From CAZUWH01 sp964624075 (GTDB lineage Bacteria; Pseudomonadota; Alphaproteobacteria; Rhodospirillales; Rhodospirillaceae): a DNA stretch of 28,716 nt. The DNA lies in NCBI GenBank assembly GCA_964624075.1, contig CAZUWH010000027.1, positions 1 through 28,716 of the forward strand. Direction: 5' to 3'. The notes under the pieces are model-generated. The model searched no databases. It had not been told where the DNA came from and saw nothing but the letters and a program-made list of their open reading frames with translations. This document shows positions 1 through 9,184 of this stretch, in pieces (the first letter of the stretch is position 1; every line of letters begins with the position of its first letter). The translations under genes and the position numbers were made by a program.

Positions 1-147
1 TAGGGGTGGAACCGGCCAAGGCGACTTGGAATAAACGCCATACTGGGAATTGCTGCGTTGAAACATCCCGACTTGCCGGCAGACCGGAACCCGCTGTACT
101 GTGACGGCCTGACTTCTCCACCTGCATCCTAGCCGAACAAGGGGCCC

Positions 148-1152
148 ATGTGCGACAGCCTTTTCGATGTTATAACGGTAGGCAATGCCATCATGGATGT
201 TCTCTCCCATGTAGATGATGCCTTCCTGGCTGCCCACGGCTTGCACAAAGGAACCATGCGGCTGATCGACGCTGAGGAGGCCGACCGTCTGTATGAGCAG
301 ATGGGGCCATCCGCGGAATGCCCGGGCGGCTCGGCAGCCAATACCGCCGTGGGCCTTGCGGGGTTGGGAGGACGAGCGGCTTACGTGGGGAAGGTGGCCG
401 ACGACCCCCTGGGAGGGGTATTCGCCCGGGATATCAATGCAGCCGGTGTGCATTTCGAGACCGGACTGCTGCGGAGTGGTCCGGCCACAGCTCGCTGTCT
501 GGTTCTGGTTACGCCCGATGCCCAACGCACGATGAACACCTATCTGGGCGCCAGCGTCGCCCTGGGGCCCGATGACGTCAACCCCGATCTGGTGCGAAGC
601 GCTCTCATCACCTATCTCGAGGGATATCAGTGGGACGCGCCAAAGGCCAGGGATACCATGCGAAAGGCGGCGGAAACTGCCCGCGCTGCAGGAAGACAGG
701 TGGCACTCTCGCTGTCCGACCCTTTTTGTGTCGATCGCCATCGGACCGAATTTCATGATCTGATGTGCCATTACATCAATATTCTGTTTGCAAATGAAAC
801 GGAAATCATGTCCTTCTATCAAGTTCCCGCTTTCAGTGACGCCTTGCAGGCGGTACGAACGCATAGTGCCATGGCCGTCCTCACCCGGAGTGAAAGAGGT
901 GCGGTTATCGCAACGACCGATGCAGTTCACGCCATTGATGCAGAACCGGTCGCAAGAGTGATCGATACGACCGGAGCGGGCGATCTGTTTGCCGCCGGTT
1001 TTCTGTATGGGCTGGTTCGCAACCACCCGCCTGCCCTCTGCGCACGGATTGGTGGTCTATGCGCGGCGGAGATCATCAGTCATTTTGGTGCCCGTCCCAA
1101 GCGGTCGCTTGCCGATCTGGTCAAAGCCCGCCTGTCCCAGCTGCGGCCATAA
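148..1152 (+). CDS. PfkB-family sugar/nucleoside kinase, adenosine-kinase-like
   Basis: This 334-residue protein is a complete ribokinase/PfkB-family kinase, which transfers phosphate from ATP to the hydroxymethyl group of a sugar or nucleoside. The N-terminal family signature lies at about residues 59-90 (PGGSAANTAVGLAGLGG) and the C-terminal signature DTTGAGDLFAAGF begins at residue 273, with D279 as the expected catalytic base and GAG forming the anion hole. The opening FDVITVGNAIMDVLS and the length are typical of the alphaproteobacterial adenosine-kinase-like subgroup, so adenosine is the best substrate guess, but the sequence alone does not exclude another nucleoside or sugar. An AAGGGG stretch a few bases upstream of the ATG serves as ribosome binding site. 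The gene ends 35 bases before typA on the same strand, so the two may be cotranscribed. The 147 bases before it hold no gene that I can recognise. It appears intact. Confidence 0.88.
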   Translation: MCDSLFDVITVGNAIMDVLSHVDDAFLAAHGLHKGTMRLIDAEEADRLYEQMGPSAECPGGSAANTAVGLAGLGGRAAYVGKVADDPLGGVFARDINAAGVHFETGLLRSGPATARCLVLVTPDAQRTMNTYLGASVALGPDDVNPDLVRSALITYLEGYQWDAPKARDTMRKAAETARAAGRQVALSLSDPFCVDRHRTEFHDLMCHYINILFANETEIMSFYQVPAFSDALQAVRTHSAMAVLTRSERGAVIATTDAVHAIDAEPVARVIDTTGAGDLFAAGFLYGLVRNHPPALCARIGGLCAAEIISHFGARPKRSLADLVKARLSQLRP

Positions 1153-1187
1153 ACGGCCATGAATCGTGTGATAAAGATTTCATTAGC

Positions 1188-3011
1188 ATGGATATTCGCA
1201 ACATCGCCATAATTGCTCATGTCGATCACGGTAAAACCACCCTGGTCGACAGCCTTCTAAAACAGAGTGGCAGCCTTCGTGACAATCAACAGATCCAGGA
1301 ACGGGCGCTCGATTCCAATGCCCTGGAGCGCGAACGCGGCATTACTATCCTTGCCAAATGCACATCGGTGCCATGGCAGGGCACGCGGATCAACATCGTC
1401 GATACACCTGGTCACGCCGATTTTGGAGGCGAAGTGGAACGTATCCTGTCCATGGTGGACGGGGTGGTGGTCCTGGTGGACGCGGCAGAGGGACCGTTGC
1501 CGCAGACTAAATTCGTGGTTGGCAAGGCGCTGGGCCTGAAACTGAGCCCCATCGTCGTCATCAACAAGTTGGACCGGGCCGATGTCAGGCCCCATGCGGT
1601 CCATGACGAGATCTTCGACCTGTTCGCCGCTCTGGACGCAGACGAAACGCAGCTCGATTTCCCCACCCTGTATGCATCCGGTCGCGATGGCTGGGCCGTG
1701 CGCGACCTGGAGAGCGAAGAGCGGAAGGATCTGGCCCCTCTGTTCAGCCTGATTCTCCGTCACGTGCCGCCACCGGCTTGCGACCGGGCGGCACCGTTTG
1801 CGATGCTGGTCACGACGCTGGAATACGATCCCTACCTGGGACGGGTGCTGACAGGCCGCATCCACGCCGGTGTCGTGCGGGTTAACATGCCGATCAGGGC
1901 CCTGAGTCGCGGGGGGCTGGGCCTGGAACAGGCACGGGTGGCGAAACTTCTGTCGTTTCGCGGCCTTGACCGTGTACCGGTGGAGGAAGCCGAAGCCGGC
2001 GACATCATCGCCATCGCCGGACTGGAAGGGGCCACCGTCGCAGATACCCTATGCGCACTGGAGGTGAATACGGCCCTTCCCGCCATGCCCATCGATCCCC
2101 CTACCCTCGCCATGACCTTCTCGGTCAATGACAGCCCCCTAGCTGGACGCGAAGGCGACAAAGTGACCAGTCGTATCATCGGCGCCCGCCTGTACCGCGA
2201 AGCCGAGGGCAATGTCGCCATCCGGGTAACCAAGAGCGCTGAGCGGGATTCGTTCGAGGTGGCCGGTCGCGGAGAGCTTCAGCTTGGAATTCTAATCGAA
2301 ACCATGCGCCGGGAAGGATTCGAGCTTTCCATCTCGCGGCCACGCGTGTTGTTCGAAACGGATGAAATCGGCCGGCTGCATGAGCCGACTGAGGAAGTGG
2401 TCGTTGATGTCGATGACACGTTCGCCAGTGTGGTGGTGGACAAAATGACCCGTCGCAGAGCCGACATGGTGAGCCTGAAACCGTCGGGCAGCGGCAAGAC
2501 CCGTCTTGTCTTCCATGCACCGTCACGAGGACTGATCGGCTATCATGGCGAGTTCCTAACCGATACCCGAGGCACCGGGGTCATGCACCGCGTCTACCAT
2601 GGTTACGCCCCGCACAAGGGGCCCATCGAGAGACGCCGCACCGGCGTGCTGATCGCGACCGAGAACGGTGAGGCAGTGGCCTATGCCCTGTGGAATCTGG
2701 AAGAACGGGGAAGTCTGTTCATTGAACCGGGCACCAAGGTCTATCCGGGCATGATCATCGGCGAGCATAGCCGGGGCAACGATCTGGACGTCAACCCCTT
2801 GCGAGCCAAGCAGCTCACCAACTTTCGGGCCGCCGGTAAGGATGACGCGGTGCGTCTCACCCCCCCGCGCCGGATGTCGCTCGAAGATGCCCTGGCCTAC
2901 ATTGCGGAGGACGCGCTGGTGGAGGTCACCCCGAAAAGCCTCCGGCTGCGCAAGCAATATCTCGATCCCCACGAACGCAAGCGAAGGACACGCGCAAGGG
3001 AGTCATTTTGA
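1188..3011 (+). CDS. typA: Ribosome-associated GTPase TypA/BipA
   Basis: TypA/BipA is a translational GTPase related to EF-G that binds the 70S ribosome and supports 50S assembly and growth under stress. The 607 residues match the family's usual length. Visible motifs are the P-loop AHVDHGKTT (residues 10-18), the switch I element RERGIT (48-53), the G3 motif DTPGHADFGGEVER (from 72) and the G4 motif NKLD (126-129). The C-terminal half contains the expected GRGELQLGILIETMRREGFE segment and the BipA-type tail with GLIGYHGEFLTDTRGTG. The open frame extends upstream to 1059 inside the preceding kinase gene, but MDIRNIAIIAHVDHGKT is the canonical N-terminus, so I place the start at 1188. No strong Shine-Dalgarno sequence precedes it. 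The gene is intact and probably essential or important in a shrinking genome. Confidence 0.95.
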   Translation: MDIRNIAIIAHVDHGKTTLVDSLLKQSGSLRDNQQIQERALDSNALERERGITILAKCTSVPWQGTRINIVDTPGHADFGGEVERILSMVDGVVVLVDAAEGPLPQTKFVVGKALGLKLSPIVVINKLDRADVRPHAVHDEIFDLFAALDADETQLDFPTLYASGRDGWAVRDLESEERKDLAPLFSLILRHVPPPACDRAAPFAMLVTTLEYDPYLGRVLTGRIHAGVVRVNMPIRALSRGGLGLEQARVAKLLSFRGLDRVPVEEAEAGDIIAIAGLEGATVADTLCALEVNTALPAMPIDPPTLAMTFSVNDSPLAGREGDKVTSRIIGARLYREAEGNVAIRVTKSAERDSFEVAGRGELQLGILIETMRREGFELSISRPRVLFETDEIGRLHEPTEEVVVDVDDTFASVVVDKMTRRRADMVSLKPSGSGKTRLVFHAPSRGLIGYHGEFLTDTRGTGVMHRVYHGYAPHKGPIERRRTGVLIATENGEAVAYALWNLEERGSLFIEPGTKVYPGMIIGEHSRGNDLDVNPLRAKQLTNFRAAGKDDAVRLTPPRRMSLEDALAYIAEDALVEVTPKSLRLRKQYLDPHERKRRTRARESF

Positions 3012-3174
3012 GTGGAGCGGATCGCTTCTGTTTTGACGGCAGATATGAGAGGGGGATGCGATCCATGCTATGGCGTCGGGACGAGTCCTCCCCCGTTCTT
3101 CGCCCCCTTGTCAGATCCGGGCCCCGATACACACACTGCCGGAGTGGTCTCACTCCACGGGCAGGGTATTCCCC

Positions 3175-4294
3175 GTGCTGGTGTCATCAACCGCATCGCC
3201 GCCTTTCATCATGACCGCTTGGCGGCGTGACATTCACCGCTATCCGGAATGCGCCTATCAAGAACACCACACGGCTGGCAAGGTTGCCGCACTTTTGCGC
3301 GCTTTTGGCGTTGATGAGGTGGTCGAGGGCGTGGGGCGAACCGGGGTGGTGGGGGTGCTTGCGCAATGGGGACCCTGCCGATCCAGGAACTGGCCGAGCC
3401 GGCCATACCGCTCTTGCCACGATGGCATCATGCACGCCTGCGGCCACGATGGCCACACGACCATGCTGCTGGGGACCGCTCGCTATCTGGCCAAAACTCG
3501 CACTTTTCGCGGCACCGTGGTGCTGATCTTCCAGCCGGTTGAGGAAGGCGCCGCCGGGGCCCAGGCTATGATCGACGACAGTCTCCTGGATCGCTTCCCG
3601 GTCGAGACCATTTATGGTGTCCACAATCTGCCCGGCCTGCCAGTCGGGACCACCGCCGTATCGGGCGGAGCGGTGATGGCCGCAGCCGATCATTTCGAGG
3701 TCCTTTTCCGCGGCCATGGCAGCCATGCGGCCACGCCCCATGTGACCCGCGACCCGCTGCTGGCTGGCATTGCCACGGCCCAGGCTTCCCAGATAATCGT
3801 CTCACGCAACACGGCACCCGCCGAAACTCTGTTGGTCTCAGTGATCGAATTCCATGCCGGCGACGCCTTCAATGTCATCCCCGATTCGGCGCGATGCGGC
3901 GGCATGGTACGCTACTTCGACCCCTCCTCTCGGTACCCTGACCCGACGACGGCTGGAACAGATTGCAACCGCTCTTGGCGCCGCCCACGACGTATGGGTT
4001 GACTTTTACTACCAGCCGGGCTATCCTCTCACTATCAACAGTGAACGGGAAGCGGCTCTGGTCCGCGCCATCGCCATCGAAATGATGGGCGCAGAAGCGG
4101 TGCAAACGCAAGCCCCGCTGATGTATGCGGAGGGTTTTTCCTGCTTCCTACAGAAACGACCCGGCGCGCATACCTTCATCGGCAATGGAAATGATCAAGC
4201 CTGTCCCGGTCTTCACAACCCGCATTACGGTTTCAATGATGCCATCCTGCCTGTCGGCGCCTCGCTGTTCGTGCGGCTCGTCCATGCCCCTTGA
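3175..4294 (+). pseudogene. M20D amidohydrolase (hippurate hydrolase-like), degraded
   Basis: This is the remnant of an M20D-family metallo-amidohydrolase, which hydrolyses N-acyl amino acids such as hippurate. The start region GVINRIAAFHH (about 3178-3210) is in a different frame from the following TAWRRDIHRYPE. The main frame carries the metal-binding HACGHDGHTTMLLG and PVEEGAAGA motifs and the GHGSHAATPH dimerisation segment. The segment that should read RADMDALPIQE is mostly deleted near 3360-3400, where GTLPIQELAEPA survives in another frame. A second shift near 3935 moves the C-terminal part (GTLTRRRLEQI to LHNPHYGFNDAILPVGASLFVRLV) into the frame ending at 4294. The metal-ligand motif normally reading ED-F is AEGF here, which suggests loss of a key Asp. 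At least three frame changes and an internal deletion make it non-functional. Confidence 0.85.
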
Positions 4295-4728
4295 CCCACG
4301 GGCTGACGCGTTCTAGATGGTGACATCACCCCCATCCAATCCTTCCCCATCAAGGGGGGGGGGGGGGGCTTGCCGTTCCAGATGGAAGGCTTCACGCCTC
4401 CCTTGATCTGCTCCCGACAGACTCCCTCCCCGGAAAGACCCTCCCTCCCTGGAGGGAACACGCCTTCCCCCTTGGACCGGCGGGGGAGGGTTGGGGTGGG
4501 GATGATCGCGACGTCTGTCGGGCATCACCGAATCCCGCAGCGGTGAAGTAAGCCTGGCGCGGCAGGGGAGGGAGCATAGGACAATCGGGAGAGGAACTGT
4601 CACCCCTTCGACAGGCTTCCTGCGAAAGCCTCTTCCCCCGGGAGGGAGAACGTGCTCCTCCGCCAATTCGCGGGCGGGGATGTCCGCGTTCCAATGCCGG
4701 CGCTCCCGGAGATTCTGCAGGAGATTCA
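4295..4728. repeat. Gene-free G/C-rich spacer with homopolymer and inverted repeats
   Basis: No credible coding sequence is visible in this 434-base stretch. It contains a run of 15 consecutive G (4354-4368). It also has a compact inverted repeat CCCTCC-CT-GGAGGG (4445-4458) and a hairpin-like block CTTCCCCCTTGGACC followed by GGCGGGGGAG (4466-4490). The latter resembles the core of the two longer repeat copies at 24944 and 28646. Such C-tract, TTGGA, G-tract palindromes look like a dispersed intergenic element family. The downstream end contains the ribosome binding site of the following alpha-glucosidase gene. Confidence 0.6.
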
Positions 4729-6245
4729 ATGAGAGGATGCGCGCCAGCCATGTATGAATGGTGGCGGGGGGCAGTTCTGTACCAGATCTATCCCCGCAGT
4801 TTTTTCGATTCCAACGGCGATGGCATCGGCGATCTGGCCGGGATCATCGAACGTCTGGAATACATGGCGGCCTTGGGCGTGGACGGAATCTGGCTTTCTC
4901 CCTTCTACGCCTCGCCCATGAAGGATTTCGGATACGATGTCGCCGACTACCGTGCGGTTGATCCGCTCTTTGGGACACTGGCCGATTTCGATTGCCTACT
5001 GGCGCGGGCTCATGCCCTGAATCTCAAGGTGATCATCGACCAGGTTTACTCCCACACCTCCGACCACCATCCCTGGTTCCAGGGAAGCCGGCAGGACCGC
5101 ACTAATCCCAAGGCGGACTGGTATGTGTGGGCTGATCCTCGTCCTGACGGTATGCCCCCCAACAACTGGCTGTCGGTCTTCGGCGGAGTCGCCTGGCAGT
5201 GGGAGCCGCGTCGCGGCCAATACTACCTGCACAACTTCCTCAAGGAACAACCTGATCTGAACCTGCACACCGTTGCCGTCCAGGACGCCATTCTCGACGT
5301 AGCCCGATTCTGGCTGGAGCGGGGTGTGGACGGTTTTCGGCTGGACGTTGCCAACTTCTATATGCACGATCCACAGTTGCGGGACAACCCGCCTCAGTTG
5401 CGGGACAACCCGCCTCGTTTTCATCACCGGCCGGTCAAGGAATATCAGCTCCAGCATCCCGTCTACAACCGCTCACGGCCGGAGAACCTTGCCTTCATCG
5501 CCCGCCTGCGGACACTTCTCGACAGCTATCCCGGGACCATGGCCGTGGCAGAGGTGTCGAGCGATACCCCGGTCCAGACCATGGTCACCTATACAGCAGG
5601 TCACGACAGGTTGCACATAGCTTATTCGTTTATTCTATTGCGAGAATGCTTCAGCGCCCGGCATATACGCAAGGCCTGTACGGACATGCTGACCGGTTCG
5701 CCCCTGGCCTGGCCGGCGTGGGCTTTCAGCAACCATGACACCCCCCGGGTGGTGGAGCCGGTGGGGTGCATCCCTCGCGCCGGTCTTGCGCCCGATCCTG
5801 GCGAGGCAGCTTATCGTTCTATTGTGTTCCCTCCGCGGGACGGCGTTTCTGTATCAGGGTGAGGAACTGGGCCTGCCGCAAGCCGATGTCCCCTTCACGC
5901 GGTTGCAGGACCCCGATGGTCTCCGGTTCTGGCCCGTGTACAAGGGTCGTGACGGCTGCCGGACGCCGCTGCCCTGGCGGGATGATGATGGCGGCTTTTC
6001 GACCGGTACGCCCTGGCTGCCTGTTGACCCTGCCCATCTGTCCCAGGCGGTGAACCGTCAGGAAAAAGAGGATGACTCCCCGCTCAATTTCACGCGCCGT
6101 TTCCTGCACTGGCGCCGGAAACCATCCGGCCTTGCGGCAGGGGGACATCATCTTTCTGGAAGCCCCCGACCCCCTTCTCGTTTTCCACCATCACGTTGGG
6201 GGTGAAAGTCTCATATGCCTCTTCAATCTTGGTCAGAACCAGGTC
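4729..6245 (+). pseudogene. GH13 alpha-glucosidase, frameshifted and 3' truncated
   Basis: This remnant encodes a glycoside hydrolase family 13 alpha-glucosidase that would split alpha-linked gluco-oligosaccharides. The N-terminal barrel is clear (WWRGAVLYQIYPRSFFDSNGDGIGDL). Nucleophile Asp lies in GFRLDVANF, the acid/base Glu in AVAEVSSD and the third acidic residue in FSNHDTPRV. Removing one G at 5751-5755 joins RVV to SRWGAS and restores the frame through LRGTAFLYQGEELGLPQADVPF. Removing one A from the run at 6119-6121 joins HWRR to NHPALRQGDI. The extreme C-terminus is missing because an exosortase remnant begins at about 6246. A start at 4729 has a good AGGAG ribosome site; family alignment would also allow 4750 (MYEWWRG). 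It additionally carries an in-frame 21-base duplication. Confidence 0.88.
5374..5415 (+). repeat. Perfect 21-bp tandem duplication inside the alpha-glucosidase remnant
   Basis: Two identical 21-base units at 5374-5394 and 5395-5415 encode QLRDNPP twice in succession. Related enzymes usually have only one such segment at this point. The duplication keeps the frame and has not diverged, so it looks recent and is probably a replication-slippage product. Confidence 0.9.
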
Positions 6246-7345
6246 GCCTATGCGCTATCGGAACGGGATGCTGGTGGTCGGTCTTCTGTCGGGTATCTAC
6301 GTCATCATGACCTATGGCTATCTACTTAGCCTCGTTGGTCTGACCGGTACGGCGACAGGGGGAGCCGGCCTGCGTCGTCTGGCCGGACCGTTGGCTTATC
6401 TGTTTTTCATGATCCCGCTTCTCCACGCCTTGTATGCCATCCTGTCTTTGCAGATGCAGTTATAGTCTTCGGCGTTTGGCACTGCACTCGTATAGATAGC
6501 ATGGATTAGCGTCTATCTCAATGGCAACGTTATCTAGATTAGAACATACAATCTAAAGATTGTAGAATCCTGTAATGGTCTGCGTTATCTGTTTCCCCTG
6601 CTGAGTTTCGGCTTTCTGGCCGCCCTTCTTCTCGAGGATGCCTGGTAGAAGCGAATCGTCATTCTGTTTTCTACCTTGCCGCTGACTCTCGTCATAAACA
6701 GCCTGCGGCATTGCCGTGATCGGGGTCCTAGTAGAACATTACGGTGTCAGGATGGCCGAAGGGATGCAGCATCTGATGGAAGGCTTCGTCATTTTCGTCG
6801 TCTGCATCGGAGTCCTGCTGGCCGAGATCATGCTGCTGTTGTGGATCGGCCAAGGGGGACGTTTTCTGGCCATGAGCGTGTTGAAGCCGTGCCGCTGTGA
6901 TTTCACGGCGTTGGGGCGCCGTCTGGCACCGGCCAGATTCACCATCCGGCAGGAAACAGTTCCCCCTGTGTCCCGCTGTCCCTGTTCCCACCGCACGTGG
7001 CAGAGTGGTTTGGCACGCCGTTTCTCTTGAAAGCGGACTACCTGCAAGTTCTGCAATTGACCGATTATGCTCAGATCGGCTATAGTCATCGTGACGATCG
7101 CGGCATGGTCGATTTTTATGCTGCCTATTATGACTCTCAAAGCTATGCCGCCGTTGCCCACAGTCCACAGGAGTTAATTCCTTGAGGCGGCTGGCATATC
7201 CGCTCCTTTGATCAGGTCAGCATCGGCTCAGTACCGGGGCGTATACAGCCTTTGATAGTCGATCGTGCAACCATTACACGCAATGTCGTTACCAAGGTAG
7301 TTTATTACTGGTTTGAACAACGTGTCTACCGGCTCACCAGTGATC
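6246..7345 (+). pseudogene. Exosortase (EpsH/Xrt type) with C-terminal EpsI domain, heavily degraded
   Basis: Exosortases are multi-pass membrane transpeptidases that process PEP-CTERM-like proteins, usually beside exopolysaccharide genes. The remnant starts abruptly with hydrophobic helices (LVVGLLSGIYVIMTYGYLL, then RLAGPLAYLFFMIPLLHALYAILSLQMQL), so the N-terminal third is gone. The catalytic-cysteine region reads VESCNGLRYLFPLLSFGFLAA, with the Cys codon at 6571-6573. The frame is interrupted by TAG at 6463, 6493, 6535 and 6646. An extra C at 6709 shifts the frame before IGVLVEHYGVRMAEGMQHLMEGFVIF, which contains the expected later catalytic segment. An EpsI-like domain follows (EWFGTPFLLKADYLQVLQLTDY, VDFYAAYYDSQ, HSPQELIP, GGWHI), broken by TGA at 7183. 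It ends at YYWFEQR, where it runs directly into a chain-length-protein remnant. The exosortase subtype cannot be settled. Confidence 0.85.
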
Positions 7346-8031
7346 ACGATGCCTTCCTGCAGTTCCCCACCCTTCTGCGCCTGCAGGCAAAGCTATCGAC
7401 CGTGCAGTCGGAACTGGCCAGGCTGCGCAATGAAGTCGGGGCTAGGCATCCACGCCATGCCTCCCTTGTGCAATCCCAGACCACGCTCCAGGAACAGAGC
7501 CGGGATGAAATCAAGGCGAGTCGCCGCAATTTTGCGGCCAAGGTTGAACCCCTGCGCCACCAATTGCAACAACTTGAGATAGCTTATGCGGCGTAGGCAC
7601 AGCGTCTCATTGAGAATCAGGTCAGGCACGATCAGCTGGCAAAACTTTCCCGTGAGGTAGAGCTCCGGCGGGAACAACTGGATTCCGCCACCGGCCGGGC
7701 CGAATCGTTGCGGATGCGGGGACAGATCTCCTTCGTGAATGTCGCCCCGTTAGATCAGGCGGTCCCCCCGACCAAACCGGTCTTCTCGCGCAAGCGCGTG
7801 ATTCTCCTGCTCGTGCTCGCGGCCGGTTTCGGGTTGGCTGTCTGGGTTGTATTAGCCTTGCTGATTGAAATCTTCGACCGTCGCATCCGCACGTCTGTTG
7901 ATCTTGACCATGCCACCGGTCTGTACAGTATCGGCACGTTGGTGCCAGCCAGGGTGAAACGGGAGCGGCGACAAAGTTGGCTGAAGGTCATGCGCGAGGC
8001 AGTGGAGCTGCACCATGAACCGAGTCGATGA
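7346..8031 (+). pseudogene. Polysaccharide chain-length determinant (Wzz/EpsF-like), C-terminal remnant
   Basis: The sequence matches the C-terminal half of a polysaccharide chain-length determinant of the type found next to exosortases. It contains a long coiled-coil region (LQAKLSTVQSELARLRNEVGARHPRHASL onwards), the proline-rich junction VNVAPLDQAVPPTKPVFSRK and a transmembrane helix (VILLLVLAAGFGLAVWVVLALLIEIF), then a cytoplasmic tail with RRIRTSVDLDHATGLYSIGTLVP. A TAG at 7594-7596 interrupts the coiled coil in frame, replacing what could have been Gln. The N-terminal transmembrane segment and Wzz domain are absent; the remnant is in frame with the preceding EpsI sequence, which indicates a deletion fusion. 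The tail overlaps the start of the EpsG-like gene by 17 bases, as in a normal EPS operon. Confidence 0.8.
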
Positions 8032-8956
8032 CAAGAGCGCACGGCAAGGTGAAGCGATTATCGCAAAGGAAGAAAGCAGTGTAACGGGGTCCCGTTTTCC
8101 GGCGCCGTCCCCTGATGACCAGCGGATGACCCTCGGTCATTTGCTCGTCCGCATGGGCAAGCTGACATCAGTCCAGGTAGATCGGGTCCTGAACTGGCAA
8201 GCTTTCCACGACTGCACTTTCGGTGAAGCCACCGTCGCCATGGGGCTGGTCAGTCAGGCCGACATCATGACCGCCCTGGCCCGCCAGTACCATTATCCGA
8301 TTTTGCGTGACGACGCTTCTTCCCTTGGCGATCTTTCCGGCGAACTCGTGACCGGCCATGACCTGTTCGGCTGGGCAGCGGAAGCGATTCGCTCCATCCG
8401 CAGCGGCATTGTTCATGCCTGTTTGAGTCGGGGGACCCGATCGATTCTGATCATCAGCGCCAGATGGGGCACCGGCTGCACCTAGCCTCGCCGCCAATCT
8501 GGCCCTGGCCCAGATGGCAGTGCCGACCCTGCTCGTGGACAGCAACATGCGCGACGGCTGCCTTGCCGATATGCTCAAGCTGCCCCGCTGTAGTCGGGGA
8601 CTGTCGAAGGTATTGCGTCGGCAGGTCGATGAACGGGTCGCCATGGTCAGCAACATTGTCCCTTCCCTGTCGCTGCTACCGGTCGGCGCTTCTCCCCACA
8701 ATCCACAGGAATTGCTATCGTCGGGGGAATTCATCGCCCTCACCTTGCGGCTTGAAAAGCAGTTCGGTGCCATCATCATACGGCTGCGCCGCGGGCATGG
8801 CATTTGCCGATGCCGACATCGTGGCCACCTGGATCAGAACCGCCGTGATCGTAGCCCGGCGTCAACCGGACCCGTTTCAATGAGGTGCATGCGCTTGTCA
8901 AGCGCCTGAGGGCAATGGGATGCAACGTCGCAGGCACGGTCTTCAACCGGTATTAG
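8015..8956 (+). pseudogene. EpsG-like tyrosine autokinase of the exosortase/EPS locus, frameshifted
   Basis: The conceptual protein resembles the chain-length-associated BY-kinase (EpsG/CpsD type) that controls polysaccharide polymerisation. An N-terminal domain (MTLGHLLVRMGKLTSVQVDRVLNWQ, FGEATVAMGLVSQADIMTALARQYHYP) precedes the kinase core. Dropping a T at 8483 joins the degenerate Walker A region WGTGCT to SLAANLALAQM and gives the Walker A' segment PTLLVDSNMRDG, followed by LLPVGASPHNPQELL. A second shift near 8785 precedes AAGMAFADADIVATWIRTAVIVAR. Dropping a C at 8863 restores RNRTRFNEVHALVKRLRAMGCNVAGTVFNRY, ending at the TAG 8954-8956. At least three frameshifts make it dead. The ATG at 8015 lies inside the end of the chain-length gene, the usual translationally coupled arrangement. 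Confidence 0.85.
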
Positions 8957-9115
8957 GGCATCCGTTTCCGTCTCAATTGTGAAAAGCTCTCCCTGCTGGG
9001 AGGTGGTTTGGTGCGATATCGTTGCCATAAGGGTATTTCTCGAAACCATCGCTCCCTCTTTCATGGATCGGGGAAGCATTTTCATATTGACCGTTTATGG
9101 CCGTTGCGGGAAGTC

Positions 9116-9137
9116 GCACAGTCTCGCTAGATTGTGC
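9116..9137 (+). promoter_or_regulatory. Inverted repeat upstream of the panE-like gene
   Basis: A nine-base arm GCACAGTCT and its near-perfect inverted partner AGATTGTGC flank a four-base loop CGCT, with a single G-T mismatch that would be G-U in RNA. It lies 47 bases before the start codon. It could be an operator or a leader hairpin. There is no following T tract, so it is probably not a terminator. No regulator can be assigned. Confidence 0.35.
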
Positions 9138-9184
9138 ATGTTCATGCCACTTCCAGCATGGCATGGAGTGGAAAGGGAACAGTG

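Noticed and set aside
1257..1865. Long minus-strand open frame opposite typA
   Set aside because: It lies entirely inside typA, has no recognisable domain, and is a product of high GC content.
4295..4750. A CRISPR or tandem-repeat array in the G/C-rich spacer
   Set aside because: The C- and G-tracts are irregularly spaced and not separated by uniform spacers.
6463..6648. TAG reassigned to an amino acid in this organism
   Set aside because: glyQ, ppdK and the NDUFA9-like gene all end in TAG at family-typical lengths, and the same remnants also carry frameshifts, so full reassignment does not fit.
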